Assembly: GCF_910592395.1 (NCBI RefSeq)
Contig: NC_088324.1
Location: 7,096,953-7,156,952, forward strand
Reading direction: 5' to 3'
From: Lineus longissimus
Lineage: Eukaryota > Nemertea > Pilidiophora > Heteronemertea > Lineidae
Length of the DNA: 60,000 nucleotides
How positions within the stretch are numbered: the first letter of the stretch is position 1; each line of letters starts with the position of its first letter. Below the pieces are notes generated by a model. It searched no databases. It saw only the letters and a list, made by a program, of their open reading frames with translations, and was not told where the DNA came from. Below, piece after piece: positions 23,851-37,100 of the stretch. The translations under genes and the position numbers were made by a program.

Positions 23851-26800
23851 ATTAACTCTAACTTTCAAACATTAAAATTGCTCCTTGTTATTCTGGTGAA
23901 AATAAAAATTGAACTATTATGCAGGCCTTATAAGGCATATTAAGATATGTTGGATGTATGTTAGGCTTATCTAATGGTGTGCAACACGACTATCTTCTGG
24001 TCCAATCCTGAGTTCAAATATAAAGTACATTTGGCCAGAACGATATGAAAACCATTTTTTACACAGAATCATCACGGTGCTGATATGCCTACCCTGGGAT
24101 CTAATGTTTGGCAACACAGTGACCATTTTTCAGTGGATGTGATCGGGTCATAACAGGGAGTTTTCGCAAATCACCCGATACACCAACGTGAACACCTGTC
24201 CCATTGTTTGACCTTCTGAAAACAAAGTCGAACAATGAGATAGGCGTTCTCGTGGACGTTTCCGGGTCTTTGCGCAAACACCTTATTGTCTCTTTGGCCC
24301 GATCGATATGAAAAACACTTTTTTTTAAGAATCATTCCGGTACAATGACAATGGTCCGTCAATTTCTCAAGACATGCGCCTGGAAAGCCAAAAGTAAACG
24401 ATATATTCACTTGTCCTCATTTTTATGAGACTGGTATATTCCATCTTGTTCATTATGTCTATCTTTATACATTATGGATAATTGAGATGTCGCATCCTAA
24501 ATTAGCGGGGAAAAGGATAGATCCATCTGAATGCGTTGCCTTACCTAATAACAGACAAAATAGTTTGAAAACACTGCAGGGAGTCTCACTGAAAATTGCT
24601 CATTTGTCCTCTTGATTAATTATATTAATCCCTTGGATGGATCCATATATAACGATATCTGATAATTTATTGCCCTTCATTAATAACTTGCTATCTACCA
24701 AACTTACACCGTTGTCTCGATCGTATGAAGAGGTTTAGTCTGTGCTAACAATACGGTGAGAATTTAACCAGCTGGTTCGTGAGTCTTTTGTAGGAAGTAT
24801 AAGGTGCAACAGTTGAAGAGGGAAGCGCGGATATAATAAGGGAAGCATGATAAAATCGCGTTTTAATTGTGGTCGATGGATCGAGGATTCGAGGCTCGGC
24901 CTGTTCCACTATATACTTTCAACTGGCCTGAAATGGCCGAGTATAGCCGCACAATATGGTCTCTCCCTGGTATTACACATATGTTTAGGCTAGGCTAGTG
25001 AAAGAATGTAAGACACTTTCGCACATTTTGTCTCAAATTTTAATATAAGGGGTATATAAAAATACAATGTACTAACTTTCCCAACAGTGGACAAAGTATG
25101 ACCAAGAACGTTTCATTTAGTACGCTTTCCCAGCCGAAATTAGATTTTGCGAGCAGTGTTTATCTTTCGTGAAATGTGCTCTGAGTTTTTTCGAGGCCAA
25201 TCAGTAAAAAATCATATTAGTCGATTCGATTCCTAATAATATCGAATGAAATATATTCAGGTGTCGACAGACATGACCCAGTGTCGATCGCCTAAAGGGG
25301 AGGTTTGGGATACCTATTTACGGCTGTATAAGGAAAGCATGAGTATGATGTTGTGGCATTCTTTGTTGTGCTGTGACCTGATCTTTGTGTACTACTCGAA
25401 GTGCCTGCCCTAATTGATTGATAGAGATTGAATGACCTACTTAAGAAATGATCAGTCAATATAATCATGTTTACGTTGTATGAATAATGGATGTGCAGTG
25501 TTCTGGCATCGGGAACAATTGTCAATTTATCAGCCCGGTCGCGACTGCTGCGTAAAAGAATTGCACAGATTTGAACGGGTGAGGCTCGAGGCTCCTCGCC
25601 CAAACTTGGACGGCTTGTTATAAACCGCGAGATGCGGAATGCGAAATCGCGAGATGCCAACCTCGGTGAGAGTACCATGCGCCACAGGATGTATTGCAAA
25701 TATGGAACCTGAAATGGCGAACATTCATGAGACCAAGGCTGTAGTAGGGAGCTATCCTTGTTTTGATTGGCCCATTGAAATAGTGTGTGGAATTTAACCT
25801 AATCTATAGCCTAGTTTGGATTGTCAGACTATCTCGCGCTATTTTTAGGGATGACCAGACGTTCACCAGATGCATGCCCTGTGTTATTGGTCGTGTATGG
25901 TGACTTGTGCCGCCAGGTGTACCGTGAAAACAATCTTGATACTTGCAGCATCCTGAACCTTGTGGTATTATAATCAACAAGCCCATCGGCCATTATTGCT
26001 ATGAACTCGGTCGACCTCAGTCGTTCCCCAGCCACCATTCGCAACGTGGAAAATATTTAAAACTTATGTCAATTTCCCTTGCTAAATGCCGTTGCTTCTA
26101 AAGCGAGGCCGAGTGTGGGCAAGCAGTGTCTGGTTTTGGCAACTTTAATGTCAATGGGATCAATTACCGACATTTCGCTGGGGTTTCCATTCCGTTATGA
26201 TATTATCATTAGCCTTGCGGGAAAGGCAATCATATTTGCACAAACATGCAAAAGAAAGAATGCATCAAGCTTTTACACCTAAACATGCAAATAGGATTCG
26301 ATCATGTTGTCAGGGAAACTCGCCTCGTGGCATTATGTAGTGTTAAGATCGTTTTATTCACCAGGTATCATTTCATTACCCTTTAAAGGAAAACGCGGAT
26401 TATCCCTGCAATGCGTCTTTTCCTATTTTATTTGTAAAACCTGGAAGTGTTTTATGTTTGTTTTTCAATTTGTTCAGCTCATTGGAACGCACAGCTCTTG
26501 GCGTTGGAAATTTTTCGGGCTTCCAGAATCAAGCACAGGTCGGCCTTAAAGTCACCTCGGTAGTACGGCGCTGTCGCTGCCAGTCGCAGTATCCGGGTAA
26601 TCGAGTGCACCCAAATGAAATAGTAATGTTGATCATCACATCCGCACATCCAGCGCATTGCTAATGAAGCGATCCGCACAAAGATTATCGCTGTATGGAG
26701 AGCTCACTTGAGTACGGAATAAAATCGGAATAGCATTTGTTGTTGGCCCGAGACATGAACGTATATCACAAGTGGAAACTCCAAAATGGTTATAGTGAGA

Positions 26801-27848
26801 TATATTGTTGATACCATACTCAGTTTCGTGTACGATGGAGTTGTACAGTCTTACCGTAATGTAAATTTTGGTTCATAATCTTAACTAAGAATCTTTTGAG
26901 ACTGTTGTAAAAATTGTGCACGTGATATACATGCATACAAAACTGAATCATATTTTCACATATACTCTTATGAGATCGTATATGGCTGGGAACACTATTG
27001 TCATAGTTCAATGTGCCCTACCCTACGTGTAGAAATTACAAACCATAATCGTGTGCTGTGAATAAGATATACCAAGTTTGTCTAGGCAGCAAACCGGTGT
27101 AAAAGAAATGCAAGTCCCCCAGAATCTAAGTCCGGTCCTTTTGTTAAAGTGAATAGAGTCGCCGAGTCCCTTTGTTGAAGATTATTCGTTGACAGTACAC
27201 AGCTATTGTATGGGGTCCTGCATTCCTAGGACGTCCATTCCTTTTCCGCCGGGTTAAACTGTTTTGTTGTGTATTAAAGGCTATAATTCATTTAAAGCGC
27301 ATATCAATGACGCAAAGCGGTGATTGCGTTATCAAATAATCTGATGATGTTGTTATCAATGGGAGTCAATACGTTCACAGCCTAATTGAATTAGCTTCAA
27401 TTAATTCGTACAAGACAACACTTCGTTTTTCGTCGACATCAAAGCTACGTGAATTCAAAAATTCAATATATTGCTATTGAGGGTGTTCTCTGGCTTGATT
27501 CGTTATTCATAGTCTCTATCCAATCTTGCCACTTAAGTCATTGATATCACTGTGCGTATCTCTTGACCAGTCCCAGAGAATTTCCATGACAAGCTTTAAG
27601 TTTATTTGAGCCTCTGGCGCGATGCGTTATAGCGTCTTCATGACATATACCCCGATCATCATCTCGGAGATGACTCAATGAATATGCATGCTCATGATAT
27701 CAATCTTGTCAATGCAAGTCTACCCATTTCGTCGCCTTCTCACGGTGTCACATATATCTCAATCGGAGTGAATAGACTTGCATTCTCATGTACATGTACA
27801 TGTATGTCAATACACGACAACCGTCTGACCTTCACAGTATCTGCATGC
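23851..27848. other. Non-coding stretch with one diverged direct repeat
   Basis: A block at about 24025-24070 (TTTGGCCAGAACGATATGAA onward) recurs diverged at about 24290-24337, suggesting an old local duplication of about 262 bp. The 135-codon minus-strand frame at 25292-25699 has no recognisable domain. An ATGTACATGTACATGT tract lies at 27789-27803. Confidence 0.4.
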
Positions 27849-28340
27849 GTGCCGACAAATGGTACCCAGGTTCGAGATCGACTGGACAATAAGCACCCTG
27901 GGTGCCATTACACTAGACAAACAGCACCCAGCTTCTTCTTCTACACTTTTTCTACACCTACAACCGAGGTTGGCCCCACGCTCACGGAGGTCACGTCCAG
28001 AAAAATAAGCAGCAAATCCATTCATTTTGTCATCACACAATTTTTCATTCTCTGAATATATCCCTCCTACATGCCTTTTCTGAATAAATCATCCGAAATG
28101 TGCTTTCAAAGACCTATAGGTCTAAACGCGTTTTTTTCTGTTTATCTGTTCTTTTTATTTCGCGCACTGCTAATGCCGCAAGTACCACGGCGCGAGATAA
28201 AACGAGATTGCAAGAAACGTCCTCGTCCCTAAGATCCGTAAGCCAGGCAAAAAGAAGCTGGGTGCTGTTTGTCTAGTGTAATGGCACCCAGGGTGCTTAT
28301 TGTCCAGTCGATCTCGAACCTGGGTACCATTTGTCGGCAC
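27849..28340. repeat. Perfect 89-bp inverted repeat with 314-bp loop
   Basis: The arm 27849-27937 (starting GTGCCGACAAATGGTACCCA, ending ACCCAGCTTCTT) is the exact reverse complement of 28252-28340; I compared every base and found no mismatch. The loop is single-copy, with no gene. The perfect match points to a recent origin (foldback insertion or inverted duplication) or to ongoing gene conversion between the arms. A GGTTCGAGATC motif inside the arm resembles a tRNA B-box, but no tRNA fold surrounds it. Confidence 0.9.
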
Positions 28341-31300
28341 CCAGACGCCGACATCCACCCTTTCAGCCTAAGTGAGCGAAAATGGCAATTTTCGGTAAAT
28401 ACGCTTTTTTTCATGTAGAGCAGTCTCAATGCTCAATATCGATCTTACCACCGTGCGTGATGCGCTGCGAAGACAATTTTTTATGTCTGTAAGGAGGAGG
28501 GGTGGGGGTAGGAGATAGGGTGGTTGAAACAAGTACTCTAACTTCATCGGGTGAGGGGAAAGAAACTATATATTTCATCCCAGGTTGTCTTTGCATAAGT
28601 CTAGATTTCGTAAGGTACTACACATATAATATACACGACTACTACGGCCTGTTCGAAGCTTCTTACATCATGATGCACTCCGCCATTTCGCCAAATCTTA
28701 GAAAACAGAACAGTAGTATCAAGAAAAAAACAAGGCGTCATGCGATATATCAAAATATGGCGACTCAACGTGACTGCACACGTTTCCTTTAGAGATTCGT
28801 ATTTCCCCATATCGGAAACACCGAGTTCTGTTTAAGCATTCAATTGCGCCATTTGACACCCAAAGCACAATTCAGTATTTTTTTGGAAGGACCGGTGTGA
28901 GGATTTCGAGTTTTTCCGTTTCAACACATTTAATGTCTTTTTGTGAAGCGCATGGCACTGGTGGCTTCAAGAATTTGAATTTCTTAAGCAGGAGCAAGGG
29001 TAGCCTTCAACACAAAATAATAACTGCTCCTTGGGAATGCTAGATGTGACACCATATAGAGTCATGTCCGCCAATATCGTATTTATACGTTGGAACATTT
29101 TTCTTTACTCTTAACTTTCTGGTCATGGTAAGTACTGCAGTGAAGACGATTTTCCTTCTAAGTAACCGTACTTCTCAAATTAGCATAAGAGTTTAAACTC
29201 TAATAAAATATATGTGAGGCAAGCCTTGTTTCTAAATATCGCATAGAGAGCACGCAAGCCCTAATCTGGCTCACTGTTGGTACTTTAGGCGGTAGTTGGG
29301 CGAAATGCATTGTATTGACGGCGGGGATTCTAAAGTATTTAGAAGCTTGGTATAGAGGAAGGCCTGTGCCCTTTTACCAAATCGACAAAACCTGAATAAA
29401 TCCATTAGGCGTCTGACATTTGGGAAACAAGTCTAATCCTAACGAAAAAGCAATCAAGGCATTAACACAATAAGTTTATTCCCTGTTATTATCATGATAT
29501 ACATGTATTCCTAAAGAACTTATATTACCAGCCGAAAGTTTGCCAACGAATGATAAGTTTGAGGCTTTCATGCAAAATAAGTCATGAGGATTGGTTTCAG
29601 TCGTTGCATCGTTTCTTTTATGGAGATTATCAGCCGGGTGATACGCAGCGTTACGGTGTTGCATCGAAATGACCGTTACTGCTTTGATTAGAGACTTGGT
29701 CTCCGTCTAGTGGGCTAGAATTAAGCTCCTTTGAGTGGGAAGACCACTTTCACTGCTTTGATTTTGTCAACAGTCTCATCGGGTATTCGGAACGCAGACA
29801 TTAGGAACGACAACAGGGATATGCCCCAAGTCTTCCATTGATCCTAACACTTTGAACAGTTCACCGGCATAAACCATTTAACTAATTCAGTGGCCGACAA
29901 TCCTTTACTTTCGAGTCGGTTAAGACTCTTAGAGAGGCTACAGCTGATTTATCAAAGTGTTTGAATATTTATGAATACGCGGCAACTGAAGAGTCTAGGC
30001 TTTTGTGCGGAATTAGCTTTAATTTCAAATAAATTTCCATTCGTTATGGACAATCGTACAGTTTAACATTCAACACGGACTTCCTGGCATTTCAGACAAT
30101 GTTTCGGAATCTTCCGTTGGTGACCAACAAAGACTTGTCTCTTTGATATGAGCGGATTCGGCAAGAGATGTCTAATATGAAAATATAGGCGAGAGAACGA
30201 AAAAAATATAGCAACTCCGCAAAATTGAGCACTTTCTTTCCAGTCCCCTCCGATCAGTCACACAGTACTGGCGACGTTTCGCCGAGTCACCATGTCATCT
30301 ACACATGCACATACATGTACTGTTCAAGCACTGCACAATCGCACTAGGAAGCTACCCTTTGCCTACGGACGCATGTACTGCGCCCTTCTACACATGCACT
30401 GTGCCCTCCTCTATCTGCATCACAGTGTGATTTTAAAGCATTTGAACAACGTAAAAGACACAAAAGTTATATTTGTTTATTCCTCCTTAGATAAGAAAAC
30501 AAAATTTACAATGAATAGCATAAACGCTTAGAAATAAAAGTTAAATGAAATGACATTATGTACAAAGTGTTACATTTATTAGTTAGGGTCGTATACTATG
30601 TAGCTAGTTAGTATACCATCCAGCATTCTGCATCAATTTTCAGCATATGAATGTTATCGCTGTAGTCAAGATGCAATATCATTTTGGAAGAGTAATTGGT
30701 TTTGATTTTGTTAACCTGGATATTTTCACGTTTACCTCTGATTGACCAGAAATAGTCATGTCCCAATTGCAAGCCGTACAGAGAGTTTTCTGAACCGTGT
30801 CACCATGCAATGTTTCGTGACACTACCTCTTTTCGTATCATCAGAAAGTGTGACTAAATATAAACTACATAATCAATTTTTTGCGCAAAATTTTAGTACT
30901 ACATGTACTTGCACAAAGCTATTGACCATGCTGACGGTTATATTTGTCTGTTATATTTCAGACATACCAGACGACACAATAGAAGATACAGAAAAAAGGT
31001 TGGTAAAAGGTGTTGGTGTGACCACTTCTCTGCATGATGGTATCATTATAGACGAGTGTATTAAGTTATATGTACATCGTATGTTCGTGCGCCGGATGCT
31101 GGCGTCATATATCCTGCATGTGTACATGTAGGTTAATAAAAAATTGTGCGAAATGACAAATCTTCTGCATGCTTCTACAAAGATCGAAAATCTCGAAAAG
31201 ATTTGTAGGATATTTTTAGTTAAGCTCTTTTTCTGTTCGAATTACATGTATAACACATACACTCATAAACATGTACGGCGTGCACATACATGTTCTATGA

Positions 31301-32609
31301 AATAAATTGTGAGATGAAGGAACATCATAAGAATCTTGTAAATAATGAACCGTCATGTACACCAAATCGAATTTTTAAAATCTTTAAACTTACTCACCCA
31401 CTACTGCACCTTGACGTGCGTATCTCAACTGTGCAACCAAAGATCTTAACTAATTACCTTTAAGAATCTGATCAGGATCTTTTTATCCGGGTGGCATCAT
31501 CATCGATGAATATGAACGTGGGTATACTTTATTTCTTGGTTACATGCTAGCCACGTGATAACACTGCTTATGTATACATCGGCATTATCCAAGGACGGAA
31601 ATCCAGATACGATTCGCAAAATATTTTTAGTGAAGATTGTATTAAATGTCGTGTGCATGTGCATGTACATTCGCACCAATTCGTTACGCTTTGCATAATG
31701 CTAATTTTAATCAGCACCGATACCTTCAGCATTCTCGCAATATGTCGAACGCTGCTTTAAATGTGTTGTGATGGTATTTTAAATTATTGTAATGTTCTGT
31801 TTTAATCAGAGGGGTGATGCACTTGGAAAGTAGGCTTTCAATTTATTACTGTTTAACATAATTCATTGACGATCATTCACAATTCATCGTAGCTTTATTT
31901 ATGTATACCTATGTAACTTTCCCTTTATACGGTTTGATAAAGGTGTAATTGTAATTACAATTGTTTAATGAGTTTTCCAGTATAGTCAGCCCGATGAGAA
32001 ACGAGTGCAGTCAAGAGTTGATGTGAAAATGTACCGTTCAAAGTACCGAGTACCTTCGAAAATAGTATTTCCACACTCATACGAATGATTCGCAATCATT
32101 TTTAGTATGTTCGTGTTTATCCTGTTTTGTGAGAACATAAATAAGTTTACCCTTAAAATTAAACAGGTGATGTCAAAGCTATAAATGTTATCTACTGTAC
32201 ATTTTCTCTTTCTATAATTAACCAAATAAAACAATGTCTTATAGATATTGGTGTATTGGCGTAAAACACGCTACTTCCAAACTTAGATTATAATGTTTTT
32301 GAAAATTCTTTCTTTTTCTAAAACGATTTCAGGAAATACAATATTGAAGCGATAGATTTCCATTGCTCACTCATCTGGTTACCCAAACTCGATTTTGCTT
32401 GACAAGGGTGGTATATTTTGACTAAGCCAGTCTTCCTCAACATTAAGACTTCTTTACTATGTGTTTCCAACTAACTTCCCGCCTCCCGGGTCATGGTGGT
32501 AGCGTAACGTACGTCACTGCTACCATTGTTAAAGCTACCATAGTTCTCAAACTCCGTCGCCTATAGTCGCTATTGGTACATGCACACATAAAAAGAGGTT
32601 TTAGGTATC
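28341..32609. other. Non-coding stretch, nothing recognised
   Basis: The frame at 30742-31131 (129 codons) has an acceptor-like TATATTTCAG at about 30952-30961 but no domain. There are several ATGTACATG runs (30311, 30900, 31272, 31664). No gene is supported. Confidence 0.35.
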
Positions 32610-32830
32610 TTAAAGGGACAATATAGGCAACAGCTAGGCAGGCAAGATAAAGTTACACAAAGCCGCCAATAGGGGTTTCTTGCATCTCAAGTACGCCGAA
32701 ATGATTCACGGTTGTACGATGAATTCATTTAGTGCTGAATCTGACATGACCCAGGGCGTTTACTTCGTATATGAGTCACCTGAAGATGGCCAAAATAGCC
32801 CCTCTGCCCCTGCCTATAGTCCCCCTTTAA
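32610..32830. mobile_element. TTAA-flanked MITE (piggyBac-type), 213 bp
   Basis: TTAA at 32610-32613 and 32827-32830 flank an element that starts AGGGACAATATAGGCA and ends TGCCTATAGTCCCCCT. TTAA target duplication is the hallmark of piggyBac-group insertions. It shares its AGGGACAA start with the element at 43685-43979. There is no transposase. Confidence 0.7.
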
Positions 32831-33710
32831 ACAGTTTGTGTATCAAGCTTGTATTCGTTTCGCCATCACATTGAACGCTTTCAACAATACATGTACAAAA
32901 ATGAGCGTGTGCACACGGTCAATACATTAGTAACCATGCCTACAATTATTTGTTCCAAAGTCTATTCCCTGAGGAGACAAGCTTAGACGCTTCAGGATGT
33001 TTTTGCAAGCTATAGTAGCAAATACGCGAAGAAAAGACGAAAGAAAGTTCTTGATGACAAGACAGCCTCAAATTTCTTCCGCTTTCATTTGCCATTTGCG
33101 CTAACATGATATTTAGAAAAGAATGAATAACTCAAAATAACCCCAGAAATACATGTTTTTTAAATCGTATGGTGCTCAATTGCAATTGACCCCCAGCCAT
33201 TTGCAAAAATACCTCTCTCCTCTTCTTATTTGCTATATAAACAACTGAGCTACTTTAATTTTTGTGAAAGGACAAAACTATGAAAATTTATATATTCTCC
33301 ATTTTCTAAATTGATCACGTAGATAGGCACTCGGCCTTTTTTTCATTTTTCAAAAAAATAACATTTCAATCAGCCCGATTGACACATTTTGTTTGTGAGG
33401 AATATTTAATACGGGATTGTGATGAAATAATTGAGGCAGAAGCAATCCGATAAGTTCAACGTTTAACGAATTAGAGCTAATTTAATTCCAGAAAGCCTCC
33501 TATATTCAAAATTAGAACTAAGTGCTAGTCTCTCTATAACCAATAGCTAGTTAAACATTCCTCTTTAATCCATGTTTGATTATATCAAATTACTTACCCG
33601 ATATACGTGAAACAGACGAATGGCAATTCTATACAAGACATACGCTACATTTTATACGTCTTGGCATTTCCTTTATAATCATGTAGCTATTAATTTAGGG
33701 AGTGACTATG
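32831..33710. other. Spacer with a dispersed repeat fragment
   Basis: 33133-33210 (AACCCC-GAAATACATG, TTAAATCGTATGGTGCTCAA, CCAGCCATTTGCAA) matches in diverged form 46335-46440 and the corresponding part of the second duplicated unit. Otherwise nothing recognised. Confidence 0.45.
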
Positions 33711-33905
33711 TGGCAAGCCCGGTGTAACATCTGTGGTTGTTCCCCATGTTTTAGTGTTTCCAAACAATAGGCAGCTAGAGAGACCATGACTTTTCAATAG
33801 GGGGGATACACAGAAAAACTCGTCAATCTATTTTTGAGCGTTCCCAAACAATGAGGGGAAACACTCAAAAACAGAAACACTCAAAAACATCACACCGGCT
33901 TACCA
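33711..33905. mobile_element. Small inverted-repeat element with TGGCAAGCC ends
   Basis: The left end TGGCAAGCCCGGTGTAACAT pairs with the right end, whose complement reads TGGTAAGCCGGTGTGATG. Both sides then carry GTTTT-AGTGTTTC and AACAAT-type blocks. Length is about 195 bp. It abuts a cluster of related short palindromic units. Confidence 0.6.
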
Positions 33906-34112
33906 AACAGCGACTTTTTCTTGTCCTGAATGGAGAGCCGAACTCATTAATATTAAAGTAAAGTATCCAGCTCGCCAAACAGGGTAGATTTTTTACCTGT
34001 TTGGCAAGCCCGGCTGGCCGAACAGGGTGGCTTTTTAGTGCTGTTTGGCAAGCGGCTCTCCAAACAGGACAAACAAAGATGCCTGTTCGGCGAGCGGCTT
34101 GCCAAATAGACC
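33897..34112. repeat. Cluster of alternating CTGTTTGGCAAGC units
   Basis: Eight related 12-14 base units occur in about 215 bp in alternating orientation: GCTTACCAAACAG, CTCGCCAAACAGG, CCTGTTTGGCAAGC, GGCCGAACAGG, CTGTTTGGCAAGC, CTCTCCAAACAGG, CCTGTTCGGCGAGC and GCTTGCCAAATAG. Neighbouring units form several possible hairpins. It may be nested ends of the adjacent element or a binding-site-like array. Confidence 0.75.
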
Positions 34113-37100
34113 CGGCAATTAATTTATTTGCTTCTATAACATTTCTTTGGATGATGATATTAATTCAGTTTGAGAAACGTGTCGGTTATGAGAGAGTTGT
34201 GGTACATTGCTAAATTTGGAGGTAAATTACCCACCGGGTTTCTCTGTGGTATACGCACAAAAACAATCCATGCATATTTCCAAGTTGTTTGCTATCCTGG
34301 GGACAAACCGGTGGTGCTTTTTCTCTTTATGTAATGATAATCATGCTTGAAGTCAGAAAATGTAATTCCGCAACAGATTTGTTTTTGTGTCTAGAATCAA
34401 ATTTTTGAATTTGCATACGTTTTTATCAGCGCATACGAATTAGCAAAATAGAAACCGGAAATGGCGCTTAGTAATGGTTGAAAAAATATATTGTGCTAGA
34501 TTTTTTAAATGTTTGGTTCTGACAGATAAAATCAATATCTAAACACATTGAAAATTCTACTTTTCGTAGGAGAATAATATTTGGGTTCAACTTCTTAAAA
34601 TAGGACAGTCACATAGATCTAGCCATAACGACATCATCGCATCGTCTGGCTGTTGCGTTCCATGATGAACAGATTTTCCAACCCCGAAGATTCACACTTG
34701 TACTGCAGCGATCTTCTGGAAATTTTTTCTCATGTTTTCGAAGCGCAACTGTATGTTTCTGACACTTAGCTTTATTTGATCAGATATGTATCGCTGGAGG
34801 CTATTAAGGCTTTTCTGCTGACACAAAAAACACAGAACATGGCTGTCACATAGACAAAAAAATGACATCGCCCTAGATTCTCATTAGAATGTCTTGTCGG
34901 GGTGTAGGTATAGTCTCGGAGTGCCGCCGCGGTCAATCGAAAGCAGTAACGTTTGGGAGGCATGGTAATGCTTCAGTATTTTACCAGAATTATTCTTTCT
35001 TTTGGTATCATAGAGCAACTACATTCTGTCAAATGCCTGGGTGATATGGATTTTTCTGGCCAAATGAATGTGATATCGCCTAAGGTTGGGGGTCGAAGAT
35101 AATTTTGGATTTCTAGAGACGGAAAATTGACATTGCCTGACAAAAAGGGCTTTATTTTCTTTACAAAACTACTACCGCAATTTTCCGGGGGGAGGGGGGG
35201 GGCTGCAGATACCACCTATCTTACCGATGAGCGGTTAATTAATGTTCTTCCCAGCGGACGTACGTAAAATCGCATGGCAAAAATCACCTTTTGTTGATCG
35301 GTCACATGACGTACTGTGTCCAAGGTGTGCGTGGATACGCGATGTGATGTTTCGTGTTTTGTTGGTGACTGTTGTTTTACCTCTGAGCTGTATTTTGTTA
35401 ACATATTTTCTCTATCTGGTCTAAAGTTTTAGTGATGGTTATCTTAATTTGTTGTCGCTGTTCAAGCAGTGTCTTCCCTGCCCACCCGAGAGTCAGTTGG
35501 AGTGTTTTCTCACTAAATGCAAGTTTCCCGGTCGAAAATCTCGATACGATTCTCAAAAGATTCTGAGTTAAGATCTTGTCCAGGTTTATGCACATGTTCC
35601 TTTATACATCCGTTACAAGACGTTTAATGAATCTTTGGAGAATCTTGTGGACAGTGTATGTGCAAAAGAACTGAATAAGATAGTGACTCAGAATCTTATC
35701 AGAATCCTATATGGGTTTTTATTACCTTGTATTACTTAAGACCGTAAATTTTCAGACAATTAACGTATTTTTTAGCCCAATGAGGTCCATCGCAGTAGAA
35801 ATATACGGCCACTCTCCTGTTTCCTTTTTATCTCCTCGAATTGATGTTGGGTGCATAATGTCTCCCATGCGTTTTATTTTAGGAGCATACTATCCAACTG
35901 AAAAAATATACGACAACCAGACATATTGTTCTTCTAGTCCTGAAGCAAAGGGGTGTTTACATGCATAAAAGGGCCCTAAATTCGCACCTGATTCTGATAG
36001 AGGACCACGTGGGACACCATTTTAGCAAGGGTGCACATTCCGAAACCCGGCAATAATTTATTAATGTTTTTGTCGAAATGGCCCTGGCTTGAAAACATAG
36101 CGAAAAAAAGGGGTATGGGAAACATGAAATCCTGTAACTTCGTAGTAGGGAAATGACCTATGATAGCATATTCTCAATCAAGACGACACATAATACGACA
36201 CGCATATATCCGTATTCCTAAAGTTTACCATCATTATTTTTTCTCTTTATCATTTTCATTATTCAGAAAAATAATAGTGGTACAACAGCCGTGTAACGGT
36301 GGAAGACAGCTAATTCGGACCAGTAGTGCCATTCAAGACACAGAGCCAGTTAAAGAAAAACCCATAAAACAAAATAGGTAATTTGAATGTGGCGATTTTG
36401 ATGTCTGACATTTTACGTTGGGGGATATTTGTTGTACCTTAAAAGTTAAACCTCCAAGTTTTTTTGCATTCATCAATGAATTTGAGTGGGCAAAATAAAA
36501 CCAACGTGGCCCCTATATATGTCCCCCCTCCCCGGTGCAAGTAATCGACTAAAGAGTGTTTTCGTTTGCTCTAACATGTACCAAACATCTGCCTGTTTAT
36601 CCAGCAATTACCCTAGCTGAGTCCAATTGCTGTCATTGTAATATTAAGCCGTAACAAATCATCCAGTCCATTTTTGGCCTTGTTGTCAGATTATGATTTC
36701 CATTTGTCTTGAGTCTGTGTTTTGAGGAAAAGTTCACAACCAAAATGCAGGGATATAGCCTACGTTCAATCTAATGCGATGGGCTGAGAAAACTCGACAC
36801 TGCTATTATGCGTGTATTTGTTCGAACGGTTACTCTTTTTGTGATCTTCGCACAGTATACCTTAAGCGTTCCGAAATATCCTCTTCCCAATAAGCATAAT
36901 GAGAGCTGACTTAAGTTGCCATATCTGATTTCAAAGGTACCACGATTCTATATTGTGATCTGAGCTGGCAGACTCAAATTGCTTGACACCAGCTTTAGAC
37001 GTAAAAGAGTGCGAACCGCTTGAAATTAGAAACTACACGCCCTTTGAGTTTAAAACCCCCTGTACGAGCAGGATGTTTTCGATAATCCCTACTTGACATA

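Noticed and set aside
25292-25699. 135-codon minus-strand frame
   Set aside because: No motif, no splice or signal support, and another frame of the same strand is open over part of the region.
27862-27885. tRNA-like B-box (GGTTCGAGATC) in the inverted repeat
   Set aside because: No A-box, anticodon stem or acceptor stem can be fitted around it.
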